The notes below the pieces were generated by a model, which worked only from the letters and a program-made list of their open reading frames with translations, made no database searches and was not told where the DNA came from. Position numbers and translations under genes: made by a program. A stretch of DNA of 64,000 nucleotides from Herbaspirillum hiltneri N3 (GTDB lineage: Bacteria; Pseudomonadota; Gammaproteobacteria; Burkholderiales; Burkholderiaceae_D), in contig NZ_CP011409.1 of assembly GCF_001267925.1 (NCBI RefSeq), positions 2,728,001 through 2,792,000 on the forward strand, written 5' to 3'. Shown piece after piece: positions 36,593 to 44,585 of this stretch (the first letter of the stretch is position 1; each line of letters begins with the position of its first letter).

Positions 36593-37283
36593 ATGAGCAC
36601 AAGCAAAGTAGCCCTCGTCATCGGCGGCGGTAGCGGCATGGGCGCCGGCGTGGCGCAAAAACTGGCGGCCGACGGCTTCGGCGTCGGCATTCTTTCCTCT
36701 TCCGGAAAAGGCGAGTCGCTCGGCAACAGCCTGGGCGGCGTCGGCGTCACCGGCTCCAACCGCTCCGTCGCGGACCTGCAGAAAGCAGTCGATGCCTGCC
36801 TCGCGCGCTGGGGTCGCATCGACGTGCTGGTCAACAGCGCCGGCCACGGTCCCAAGGGCAAGGTGCTCGAACTCAGCGATGAAGAATGGCTGCTCGGCAT
36901 GGAGATCTACCTGATGAACGTGGTGCGCAGTGCGCGCCTGGTGACGCCGCTGATGCAACAGCAGGGCGGTGGCGCCATCATCAATATCTCGAGCTTCTCG
37001 GCGGTCGAACCGTCGCAGTCGTTCCCGACCTCGAGCGTGTTTCGCGCGGGCCTGTCGGCCTACACCAAGCTGTTCGCCGACAAATACGCACCGGAAAACA
37101 TCCGCATGAACAATATCCTGCCGGGCTTCATCGACAGCCTGCCGGAAAAGCCCGGCATCAAGGAAATGATCCCGATGGCGCGTTACGGCAAAGTGAGCGA
37201 AGTCGCGGCGCTGGCCTCGCACCTGGCGTCCGACGCCGCGGCCTACATCACCGGCCAGAATATCCGCATCGACGGCGGCATCG
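36593..37283 (+). pseudogene. SDR-family oxidoreductase, extreme 3' end lost at a junction
   Basis: A short-chain dehydrogenase with the N-terminal GGGSGMGAGVA nucleotide motif, NSAGHGPKG, and NILPGFIDSLPEKP. It is complete up to NIRIDGGI, where relatives end within about five residues. There the sequence becomes the 402-bp repeat and the frame runs on for about 300 codons antisense to the alcohol dehydrogenase, to 38179. The usual YxxxK is replaced: SSVFRAGL occupies that place, with Ser and Arg at the catalytic positions. GGAG lies 8-11 bp before the ATG. Confidence 0.85.
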
Positions 37284-37667
37284 TTGCCGAAGGCCAGCGC
37301 CATCACGTGCGGCAGCGAGAACGAGCAGGCGATGCCGTGGGCGACGCCGTGGTGCAGCGTGATGTCGTAGGACAGCGAATGCGCCAGCGCGGTCTTGGTG
37401 TTCGAGAACGCCAGGCCGGCTTGCAGCGCAGCGGTGGCCATGCGTTCGCGCAACGCCAGCTCGCGCGGCTGCGCCATGAGGCCGGGCAGCGTTGCCATGA
37501 TGCTGCGGGCAGCGGCGGCGGCCAGGGCGGAGGAGACCGGATTGCGGTTGACGTTCCAGATCGATTCCAGCGCGTGCGACAGCGCATCCAGGCCGCTGGC
37601 CAGCGTGATGCCCTGCGGCAGGCTCAGCATCAGTTGCGGATCGATGATGGCCGCCGCCGGCCAGGTC
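37266..37667. repeat. 402-bp perfect direct repeat, right copy
   Basis: Same sequence and orientation as 20566-20967. To its right the alcohol dehydrogenase gene continues naturally to its start; to its left the sequence is the end of the SDR gene. Confidence 0.95.
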
Positions 37668-38164
37668 CAGGCCTGGTGCAGCGAATACTTGCTGCCGGCG
37701 TCGGCGTCCCAGATCGTGGCCCAGGGGGTTACTTCGCTGCCGGTGCCGGCGGTGGTGGGAATGGCGACCAGCGTCTTTGCGCCTTCGCCGGACAACGGCG
37801 CGCCATCGCGCAAATGGGCGAGCAATTCGCCGAAGCGGCCCGAAGGCGTGCGCGTCAGCATGGCCTTGGCGCAGTCGATCACGCTGCCGCCGCCGAAGGC
37901 GACGATGCAATCGACGCCGGCATGTTCGCGCCATACGCGCTCATACATCGGCGCCAGCCAGCTGACGTCGGGATTCGGCTGCACTGTGTTTTCAATGCCG
38001 GCCAGCTGCGGGCCGAGCAATTGCGCGATGCGTGCTTCCAGTCCCAGCGCGGAGGCTTCGGGGAAGGTGACCAGCAGGGCGCACCTGCCGTTGAGCAGCG
38101 CCGGCAATTGCGCCAGGCTGCCGCTGCCGGCCTGGATGGCGACCGGGTTGTGATAATTCCACAT
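37266..38164 (-). pseudogene. 5' part of phosphonate-associated iron alcohol dehydrogenase
   Basis: Starts MWNYHNPVAIQAGSGSL with AAAGAAC upstream. It has the nucleotide loop AFGGGSVIDCAKAM, IPTTAGTGSEVTPWATI, and the metal-ligand histidines in LSHALES and HHGVAHG...LPHV. About 300 of 362 residues remain, then the frame leaves homology at 37266 and continues through the SDR gene in antisense to 36485. The family sits in phn operons and probably acts on phosphonoacetaldehyde, hydroxyethylphosphonate or the acetaldehyde made by PhnX (inference). Loss of the C-terminal 62 residues probably inactivates it. Confidence 0.9.
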
Positions 38165-38194
38165 GGGGTTCTTTGCTAAAAGTAGGACAAAATT

Positions 38195-38297
38195 AGAGCC
38201 GCTAATAAAACGCCGGTGGCAAGGCGCGCCGACGCAGACAGTACGAAGGTACGGCAAGGAGAAGCAACGCCGCCAACGGTGTTTTATTAGCGGCTCT
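38195..38297. repeat. 103-bp long palindromic element between phnE and the dehydrogenase gene
   Basis: AGAGCCGCTAATAAAAC at 38195-38211 is exactly inverted at 38281-38297. The inner arms pair imperfectly, and the apex is GTAC-GAAG-GTAC at 38241-38252; all share one centre near 38246. It ends on the first base of the phnE stop codon. The layout is like a small palindromic mobile or REP-type element, or an intercistronic RNA hairpin. Confidence 0.85.
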
Positions 38298-39154
38298 TAA
38301 TGGACCTTGCCGTCCTGGATCATCTGGCGCAGGCGGCTGGAGATCGTGTCGGCGACCACCACCATCAGCGTGACGACCACGATGCAGGTGGCGGTGTCCT
38401 GGTACTTGAACAGCTTCAGGCTGCTCACCAGTTCGAAGCCGAGACCGCCGGCGCCGACCATGCCGAGCACGGTGGCCTGGCGCAGGTTGACTTCAAAGCG
38501 ATACAGCACGGTGGCGATCCAGGCGGTGATGACCTGCGGCAGCACGCCAAACACGATCACCTGCAGCGGACGCGCGCCGGTGGCGCGCAGGGCTTCCAGC
38601 GGGCCGTCGTCGATTTCCTCGATGCTCTCGGCGAAGAACTTGCCGACCATGCCGACGCCGTGCAACGCCAGCGCCAATACACCCGGGAAAGGACCGAGGC
38701 CGACGGCGGAGACGAACACCAGCGCCAGGATCAGCTCGTTGATGCTGCGCGTGACGTTGAGCAGCTGGCGCACCGACTGGTACACCACGCGGTTGCGGTT
38801 GAGATTGCGCGCCGCCAGGAAGGACACAGGGATCGCGCCGATCACGCCCAGCAGCGTGCCCCAGATGGCGATCTGGACGGTTTCCACGGCGGGGCCGACC
38901 AGGTTGCCGAGGATCTTCCAGTTGGGCGGGAAGGAGCGGCTCAGGAAGTCGCCGATCTGCGGCAGGCCGTCGGCCAGTTCTCCCCAGCTCAGTTGCGTGC
39001 CTTGCGCGCTCCAGGCGAGGATAAAGGCGACTGCGGCCACGGCGGCGACCGACAGCAGCCAGGAGCGCAGGGTCAGCGGACGGGCTCCGGTCCAGACGTA
39101 GTCGTGATAGCTTGCGCCGTCAATCCGGGAGGGCGAGGACAAAGGCGTGTTCAT
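38297..39154 (-). CDS. phnE: Phosphonate ABC transporter permease
   Basis: A 285-residue inner-membrane permease of the PhnE family with about six helices. The GPLEALRATGARPLQVIVFGVLPQV segment is the EAA loop that contacts the ATPase. LILALVFVSAVGLGPFPGVLALALH is typical of PhnE. It overlaps the end of phnC by four bases (ATGA). Its stop coincides with the end of a 103-bp palindrome. Confidence 0.93.
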   Translation of the reverse strand: MNTPLSSPSRIDGASYHDYVWTGARPLTLRSWLLSVAAVAAVAFILAWSAQGTQLSWGELADGLPQIGDFLSRSFPPNWKILGNLVGPAVETVQIAIWGTLLGVIGAIPVSFLAARNLNRNRVVYQSVRQLLNVTRSINELILALVFVSAVGLGPFPGVLALALHGVGMVGKFFAESIEEIDDGPLEALRATGARPLQVIVFGVLPQVITAWIATVLYRFEVNLRQATVLGMVGAGGLGFELVSSLKLFKYQDTATCIVVVTLMVVVADTISSRLRQMIQDGKVH

Positions 39155-39960
39155 GACAGGGCTCCTTCGAGGATCATTTCCGACGGTTGTCGCGCGGCGT
39201 ATGTCTCGTCCTGCGCCTTGACCTGGTCCAGGCCGGAATAAATGAGGTTGAGGTGCGACTCGCGCAGTTCATCGCCGCGGCCGTCGAACACCAGCTTGCC
39301 GCTGGCCAGGCCGACGATGCGGTCGCCGAACTCGCGCGCGTAATCGACCTGATGCAGGTTGCAGACCACGGTGATGCCGAGTTCGCGGCAGGCGGCGCGC
39401 AGGTACTGCAGCACCAGGCGCGAGGTTTTCGGATCGAGGCTGGCGACCGGTTCGTCGGCCAGGATGACTTGCGGGCGCTGCGCTAAGGCACGGGCGATGC
39501 CGACGCGCTGGCGCTGGCCGCCGGAGAGTGCATCGGTGCGTTGCCCGGCCTTGTGTTCCAGTTCGACGCGGCGCAGGCAATCCATTGCCAGCGCCACATC
39601 CTGGCGGCTGAACAATTGCAGCACCGAGCTCAGCGTCGCGGTCTGGCCGAGCCGGCCGGTCAGCACGTTTTTCAGCACCGACAGGCGCGGCACGACGTTG
39701 TGATGCTGGAAGATCATGGCCACTTGCTGGCGCAACTTGCGGATGTTGCCGTTGCGCGCATCGGTGGCATCGAATCCGGCCGCCACCAGTTCACCGGAAG
39801 TCGGCGTCGCCAGGCCGTTGATACAGCGCAGCAAGGTCGACTTGCCGGCGCCGGACGGTCCCAGCACGACCAGGAATTCTCCGGGAGCGACATCGAGGTC
39901 GATGCCGCGCAGCACGGCATTGCTGCCGTATTGCTTGGTGAGCGAACGGATCCTGATCAT
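39151..39960 (-). CDS. phnC: Phosphonate ABC transporter ATPase
   Basis: A 269-residue ATPase: Walker A GPSGAGKSTLLRC, signature LSGGQRQRVGIARAL, Walker B VILADEPVASLD, with FQHHNVVPRLSVLKNVLTGRLG typical of PhnC. It energises phosphonate import with PhnE and PhnD. Start and stop overlap its neighbours by four bases each, showing tight translational coupling. Confidence 0.94.
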   Translation of the reverse strand: MIRIRSLTKQYGSNAVLRGIDLDVAPGEFLVVLGPSGAGKSTLLRCINGLATPTSGELVAAGFDATDARNGNIRKLRQQVAMIFQHHNVVPRLSVLKNVLTGRLGQTATLSSVLQLFSRQDVALAMDCLRRVELEHKAGQRTDALSGGQRQRVGIARALAQRPQVILADEPVASLDPKTSRLVLQYLRAACRELGITVVCNLHQVDYAREFGDRIVGLASGKLVFDGRGDELRESHLNLIYSGLDQVKAQDETYAARQPSEMILEGALS

Positions 39961-40835
39961 TTCATTGCCTTGAGGTCGAGATTGAGGATCCGGGCGGTGT
40001 CGCGCACGACGTTGTAGGCGGCGTCATTGGTCGGTACGAAGCCGTTGAGCACGCCCTGGTCGCCCCATTCGACGTTCTTGATGTTGCCGAAGGCGGCCGC
40101 GATCTTCTTCTTCAGTTCGGGATCGAGGTCCTTGCGCCAGACCATCGGCGACTCGGGAATGTCCGGCGAGGTCCAGACGATGTTGAAGTCGCTTTGCTTG
40201 ACTACACCCTTGGCGATGGCGGCGGCCAGGATGCGGTCGGCCACGGCGGCGGCGTCGACCTTCTTGTTGGCGACGGCGAGGATGCTGGCGTCATGCGAAC
40301 CGGAGAAGATCACGCGCGAAAAATACTTGTTCGGCTCGACGCCTTGCTTTTGCAGGCCCGCGGTCGGGAACAGATGGCCCGAGGCCGACGACGGATCGAC
40401 GAAGGCCATGGTGTGGCCTTTGAGCGCGGCGACGCTATCGATGCCGCTGTCCTTGCGCACGATGATCAGGCTCTTGTAGGCGCTCTTGCCGGTCTTCTTG
40501 GTTTCGGCGACGGAGAAGGCTTCGACGTTGGCGATCGAGCTGGCCAGCACGTACGAGAACGGGCCGAGGTAGGCGACGTCGAGCTTCTTCGAACGCAGCG
40601 CTTCGATGATGCCGTTGTAGTCGGTGGCGATGAAAGGCTTGACCGGCATGCCCAGCTGTTCCTGCAAGCTGTCGATGACTTTCTTGCTGTTCTCCAGCAT
40701 GGCCTGGGAGTCTTCGGCAGGGATCAGGCCGACGGTCAGTTGTTGCGGCTGGGCGGCGAAAGAGACCGAAGCCGAGGCCGAAACCAGGCTGAGGCACAAG
40801 GCCAAAGGACGTAACAAGGCGGAAAGGGTTTTCAT
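39957..40835 (-). CDS. phnD: Phosphonate-binding periplasmic protein
   Basis: A 292-residue solute-binding protein. A signal peptide (MKTLSALLRPLALCLSLVSA, cleavage near SFAAQ) is followed by the PhnD-type pattern LTVGLIPAEDSQAMLENSKK, KPFIATDYNGIIEALRSKKLDVAYLG (split here by meaning, not position) and AFVDPSSASGHLFP. It binds phosphonates for PhnCE. ATG 40835 has CAGGAG 6 bp upstream. It is the first gene of the operon and divergent from a LysR gene. Confidence 0.93.
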   Translation of the reverse strand: MKTLSALLRPLALCLSLVSASASVSFAAQPQQLTVGLIPAEDSQAMLENSKKVIDSLQEQLGMPVKPFIATDYNGIIEALRSKKLDVAYLGPFSYVLASSIANVEAFSVAETKKTGKSAYKSLIIVRKDSGIDSVAALKGHTMAFVDPSSASGHLFPTAGLQKQGVEPNKYFSRVIFSGSHDASILAVANKKVDAAAVADRILAAAIAKGVVKQSDFNIVWTSPDIPESPMVWRKDLDPELKKKIAAAFGNIKNVEWGDQGVLNGFVPTNDAAYNVVRDTARILNLDLKAMK

Positions 40836-40935
40836 GATGCTCCTGGCGGTAGTGATCGGATGCAGAGGTGGCCCGCCGGGACAGCGTGTCCATGCGGGTT
40901 TTGGATTCATGACCGCAAGATTAAGGCGCTTTTGT

Positions 40936-40995
40936 GACGCCTTTATTATCGATATAATCAGGAGATTGACGATTACCTATTGATGGAATCTATAG
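40936..40995. promoter_or_regulatory. Divergent phnD/LysR control region
   Basis: The 160-bp gap between phnD and the LysR gene is AT-rich here. It has a TATCGATA palindrome (40947-40954) and AATC-AGGA-GATT (40956-40967), which are candidate LysR contact sites and promoter elements. No exact T-N11-A assignment is made. Confidence 0.45.
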
Positions 40996-41856
40996 ATGAC
41001 GCCTTCACAACTCCGCGCTTTCCTCGCCGTCGCCCGCAATCGCGGTTTCAGCGCCGCCGCCCGCACGCTCGGCGTCAGCCAGCCGACGCTGACGTCGCAG
41101 GTGCAGGCGCTGGAGCGCCAGCACAACGTCGAACTGTTCTATCGCCGCGGCCGTCGGCTCGACCTGACCGACACCGGCCAGCGCCTGTTGCCGATCGCAC
41201 AAAAGATCGCCGAACTCGAACTCGACGCCTACAACCTGCTGTACAACTCCGGCGTGCTCAATATCGGCCACCTGAAGCTGGGGGCGGTGGGGCCGTTCCA
41301 CGTGATCGAAATGGTCGACGCCTATCGCCGCAAGTTTCCCAATGTCGAGCTGTCGATCCGCATGGGCAACTCCGCCGAAACCATGGCCGACCTGGAAAAC
41401 TACGTCACCGACGTCGCCGTGCTGGCCAGCTTCAACGACGATCCGCGCTTTGTGGCGGTGCCGTACGCCGACCACGCCATCGTGGTGTTCGCCCATGTCG
41501 ACCATCCGTTTGCGAAGCGCGATTCCATCGCCTTGCAGGACTTGCACGGCCAGCCGATGGTGATGCGCGAGCAGGGTTCAACCACCCGGCTGGCACTGGA
41601 GAAGGTGCTGAAGGAAGCCGACGTCATGCCGCGCGTAGTGATGGAGATCGGCAGCCGCGAAGCGCTGCGCGAGGCGGTGGCGCGGGGCATCGGACTGGGG
41701 GCCGTATCGGAGGCGGAGTTCGTGCCGGACCCGCGATTGAAACTGCTGCGGATTGAAGGAAACCCCGTCAGCACGCACACCTACATCTATTGCCTGGCCG
41801 ACCGCAAGGACAGCCGCCTGGTGGCGTCGTTCCTGGAGCAGGTGGCGACGCTCTAG
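40996..41856 (+). CDS. LysR-family regulator next to the phn operon
   Basis: A 286-residue LysR protein: winged helix MTPSQLRAFLAVARNRGFSA with VSQPTLTSQVQALE, then an effector domain (LGAVGPFHVIEMVDAYRRKF). It is divergent from phnD, the common arrangement for a LysR activator of phosphonate catabolism, so it probably senses a phosphonate or intermediate such as 2-aminoethylphosphonate (inference). The start ATG 40996 is followed directly by the HTH. Confidence 0.9.
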   Translation: MTPSQLRAFLAVARNRGFSAAARTLGVSQPTLTSQVQALERQHNVELFYRRGRRLDLTDTGQRLLPIAQKIAELELDAYNLLYNSGVLNIGHLKLGAVGPFHVIEMVDAYRRKFPNVELSIRMGNSAETMADLENYVTDVAVLASFNDDPRFVAVPYADHAIVVFAHVDHPFAKRDSIALQDLHGQPMVMREQGSTTRLALEKVLKEADVMPRVVMEIGSREALREAVARGIGLGAVSEAEFVPDPRLKLLRIEGNPVSTHTYIYCLADRKDSRLVASFLEQVATL

Positions 41857-41860
41857 GTGT

Positions 41861-42664
41861 TCAGGCTGCCGTCGCGGCGACCTGTTCCAGGACGAAGTCG
41901 CGCATCAGTTCGAGCACCGCCTGCGGCTGCTCCTGATGCGGACTGTGGCCGCAACCGGCGAGCATGGCCGGGCGCGCCGTCCCAAGGTGTCCGCCCGCGC
42001 TTCCTGCGATGCCAGCAACGATGGCGTCCACCTGCGCCGGCGTCCCGTACTGATCGTCAACCCCTTGCATCACCAGCGCCGGACAGGCGATGCGCGGCAA
42101 ATCGGCCTCGATGTTCCAGTCGGCGAAGGCGGGGGCAAGCCAGGTCTCGGACCAGGCCTTGAAGATCTGTCCGGTCTTGTCGCCATGATATTTTTGCAAC
42201 CCTTTCAGCTTGCCGTCGGCATAGGCGCGGTCGGCTGCCCGGATACCGTCCAGCGTCACTGGTTCGACAAAAACGTGCGCCGCCTCGGTGACAATTGCCC
42301 GCAGCAGGGGCGCACGCTGTGCCGCATGCAACAAGGCAATGCTGCCGCCGTCGGAGTGGCCGATCAGGATATAGGCTTGCTGCGGCAACAAGGCCACGAG
42401 AATGGAGGGCAGTTCATCCAGCGCATAGCGGTGCAGATAATCGGGCGCACGCGTTTGCTGCAGTGCATCGGAAAGGCCGTAACCGAGACGATCGTACAGC
42501 AGCCCGCGACAGCCCGTCGCCGCACACAAACGCTGCGGAAAATCCTTCCACATTGCAGTGCAACCCAAACCTTCGTGGAGGAACACCAGCCAGGGTTTTG
42601 CGGGGTCGCCGTCGATGATGTCGTAGTGAATTCGTGGTTGTTTGTTGTGCGTCAGGAAAGGCAT
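41861..42664 (-). CDS. Alpha/beta hydrolase
   Basis: A 267-residue cytoplasmic alpha/beta hydrolase. The oxyanion region is VFLHEGLGCTAMWKDFP, the nucleophile elbow GHSDGGSIAL, the acid in MQGVDDQYGTP, and the histidine in GCGHSPHQEQP. The triad is complete. The substrate is unknown; the group includes esterases and cleavage-product hydrolases. It is convergent with the LysR gene, whose stop is 5 bp away. Confidence 0.87.
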   Translation of the reverse strand: MPFLTHNKQPRIHYDIIDGDPAKPWLVFLHEGLGCTAMWKDFPQRLCAATGCRGLLYDRLGYGLSDALQQTRAPDYLHRYALDELPSILVALLPQQAYILIGHSDGGSIALLHAAQRAPLLRAIVTEAAHVFVEPVTLDGIRAADRAYADGKLKGLQKYHGDKTGQIFKAWSETWLAPAFADWNIEADLPRIACPALVMQGVDDQYGTPAQVDAIVAGIAGSAGGHLGTARPAMLAGCGHSPHQEQPQAVLELMRDFVLEQVAATAA

Positions 42665-42835
42665 GTGGGCTGGATAGGAGGGACGGCGGAACGCTAGTTT
42701 TTCATGTTTTCACGATGCGGTGGGAATGCGGCGTAAATATCTTCAAATCTCTGTCGCGCAAAAAAATAAATCTGCTATCTTTATAACGGCACCGACCCGA
42801 AAACGGCACTGACCTGAAACCACGAGGAGACACAT

Positions 42836-43042
42836 ATGGATTTGGTTGAAAAATTCGACGCCAAAGGCAAGACAGGAGGCGCTTATCACGTCGAGGTGTA
42901 CCAGACGGCGCTGGAAGAAGCAGACAAGGCGGCCCCGCCCGGACTCAAGACCTACAAGCTGGCTGACGGCCGTGCGCTCGATCCCTTGTCGGACGCCAAA
43001 TTCAAGATTGTCCAGACCGGAGAAAAGATCTACCGCGTCTGA
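42836..43042 (+). CDS. Small conserved-looking protein, 68 residues
   Basis: I do not recognise a named family. It is a hydrophilic, soluble 68-residue protein (MDLVEKFDAKGKTGGAYHVE, then ADGRALDPLSDAKFKIVQTG) with no signal peptide. A near-ideal ribosome site GAGGAG lies 7 bp before ATG, and a terminator-like hairpin follows. This supports a real single-gene unit, probably an abundant protein. Confidence 0.75.
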   Translation: MDLVEKFDAKGKTGGAYHVEVYQTALEEADKAAPPGLKTYKLADGRALDPLSDAKFKIVQTGEKIYRV

Positions 43043-43084
43043 CAGGATAAACAAGCTTAACAAGCGCGCAAGCGCAAAAACTCA

Positions 43085-43112
43085 AACGGCGGACCTCGCG
43101 TCTGCCGTTTTC
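43085..43112 (+). terminator. Terminator after the 68-residue protein gene
   Basis: AAACGGCGGA and TCTGCCGTTTT form a GC-rich stem ending in TTTT, about 45 bp after the stop codon. Confidence 0.7.
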
Positions 43113-43146
43113 TATTGGCTCGAATGTGGCAGGCCCTAAGGTGTTC

Positions 43147-43668
43147 TCAACCCGAAGTCGGCTTGCGGTAACCGCCTTCGACCCAGCGTTCGGCGCTGGC
43201 GGCGCTCAGCTTGAAGTTGGGCGCCACCTGCACCTTGGCCACCATTTCGCCCATGTCGTCCCAGGCCTTCAGGTCGGCATACGGGAAGTCGTCGTCGGGA
43301 ACGATATCCAGCGTCACCTTGATGCTGCCGTCCGGACCGTCAACGCTCACGTGCTTGTGCAATTGCGCGTGCAGTTGCTGTTCGCTGCGGCGGCGGAATT
43401 CCGAAGCCGTCTTCACCAGCGTGTTGAAGGCATTCTTGTCCATCGGTTTCGGGTTCTTCTTGTCGCGGCCCATGGTCCACGGACCGATCAGCGTCGGTTC
43501 GCGTTCGCCTTCACGCGTCATCTCCACCGCCCAGCCGTCATCGTCGTCATTCTTGATGATGCGCGCAGTCCAGCCTTCATCGCGCCACAGGCGCGCTTCC
43601 TGGATCACATCGGAAATATCGGTGGCGGGTTCTTCGGTATCGGGGGATTCTGGCGCGAGGTCGGACAT
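43147..43668 (-). CDS. Conserved hypothetical protein, 173 residues
   Basis: A soluble acidic protein with no recognised domain. It has an acidic N-terminal tail, then SDVIQEARLWRDEGWTARI and AVEMTREGEREPTLIGPWTMGRDKKNPKPMD. A charged helix and a beta-rich end follow. The conserved tryptophans and balanced composition argue for a real gene. It is divergent from the CYTH gene with 71 bp between them. Confidence 0.7.
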   Translation of the reverse strand: MSDLAPESPDTEEPATDISDVIQEARLWRDEGWTARIIKNDDDDGWAVEMTREGEREPTLIGPWTMGRDKKNPKPMDKNAFNTLVKTASEFRRRSEQQLHAQLHKHVSVDGPDGSIKVTLDIVPDDDFPYADLKAWDDMGEMVAKVQVAPNFKLSAASAERWVEGGYRKPTSG

Positions 43669-43739
43669 GAGAGGCTCAATGAAGCAAAGTTCGCCATGAT
43701 ACGACAGGTTACGGCAGGTTTGCAGGTAAACTCCCCGCC

Positions 43740-44387
43740 ATGGAAATCGAACTCAAATTACTGATTGCCGCGGACAGCGTTGACGCTTTTCGCGCCTTGC
43801 CCTTGCTCAGCGAGCACGCCGTCGCGGCGCCGGAATCGCAGGACCTGTTCAGCACCTATTTCGACACGCCGGCATTACACCTGAAACAGCACCGCTCGGC
43901 GCTGCGCGTGCGCAAGGCCGGCGCGCTGTGGATCCAGACCTACAAGGGCGGCGGCAGCGTCGCGGCGGGCCTGCATCAGCGCCACGAGTGGGAATGCGAA
44001 GTCGCCGGCCCGCGCATCGAGTTGGACAAGCTGCTGCCGCTGGTCGACAACCCGACCGCGCGCACCGCGCTGGAGTTGCCCGGATTGTCGCAGCAATTGG
44101 AGGCAGTCTTCACCACCAGCTTTCGCCGCACCGCCTGGCAGTTGCGCCTGCCGCAGGGCACCGAGGTCGAAGTCGCGCTGGACGAAGGCGTGGTCGAGGC
44201 AGGCGGGCAAACCCAGCCGATCTGCGAGATCGAGCTGGAACTGAAGTCCGGCGACACCGGCGAGCTGCTGGCGTTTGCGCAGGCGCTGCGGCAGGCGATT
44301 CCGCTGACGCCGAGCAATGTCAGCAAGGCCCAGCGCGGTTTTGCCCTGCGCGGCAGGGATTTGCAGGGCGCCGATAGTTCGTTGTAA
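43740..44387 (+). CDS. CYTH-domain protein (inorganic triphosphatase-like)
   Basis: A 215-residue CYTH-fold protein. The diagnostic ExExK motif is MEIELKL at the N-terminus. Tunnel-lining charged strands follow: YFDTPALHLKQHRSALRVRK, QTYKGGG, RHEWECEV and ICEIELELKSG. It should bind triphosphates with a metal and may hydrolyse inorganic triphosphate, like E. coli YgiF, but it lacks the CHAD domain often fused to it. Confidence 0.9.
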   Translation: MEIELKLLIAADSVDAFRALPLLSEHAVAAPESQDLFSTYFDTPALHLKQHRSALRVRKAGALWIQTYKGGGSVAAGLHQRHEWECEVAGPRIELDKLLPLVDNPTARTALELPGLSQQLEAVFTTSFRRTAWQLRLPQGTEVEVALDEGVVEAGGQTQPICEIELELKSGDTGELLAFAQALRQAIPLTPSNVSKAQRGFALRGRDLQGADSSL

Positions 44388-44585
44388 CGGCGGGGCCGTC
44401 CCGGCCAACAACATTTTTCCCCGACAATTTTCCCCGACATTCGGATGAGGTCCCGTTCCGGCAGTGGCATGGATGCTGCTTGCCGGGAAGAGGGCGGCAA
44501 ACTTGATTGGTGCGCACAGTCGTGGTGCAAATCAACGTCTGCCGTCCCGAATTCAATATTCGATTCATCCAAGACAGGGGAGCCC

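Larger units (their letters stand above)
20968..37265. other. 16.3-kb block splitting the iron alcohol dehydrogenase gene
   Basis: The block runs from a truncated YheT-like gene to a truncated SDR gene and carries ilvE, azlCD, pgk, pyk, a chemoreceptor, an ABC transporter and a TonB receptor. It is bounded by the two 402-bp repeats. At the right edge the string GCATCGACGGCGGCATCG fits both the SDR coding sequence and the dehydrogenase, an 18-bp microhomology. At the left edge about 7 bp (CCAGGTC) are shared. See findings for interpretation. Confidence 0.8.

Noticed and set aside
20968..37265. The 16.3-kb block as a transposon or integrative element
   Set aside because: It has no transposase, integrase, attachment site or terminal inverted repeats; the 402-bp duplication is far too long for a transposase target duplication and is part of a host gene.
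36593..38179. A 528-codon fused protein from the SDR gene through the repeat
   Set aside because: The last 300 codons are antisense to the alcohol dehydrogenase gene and have shadow-frame composition; the frame is open only by chance. Treated as a junction artefact, not a designed fusion.
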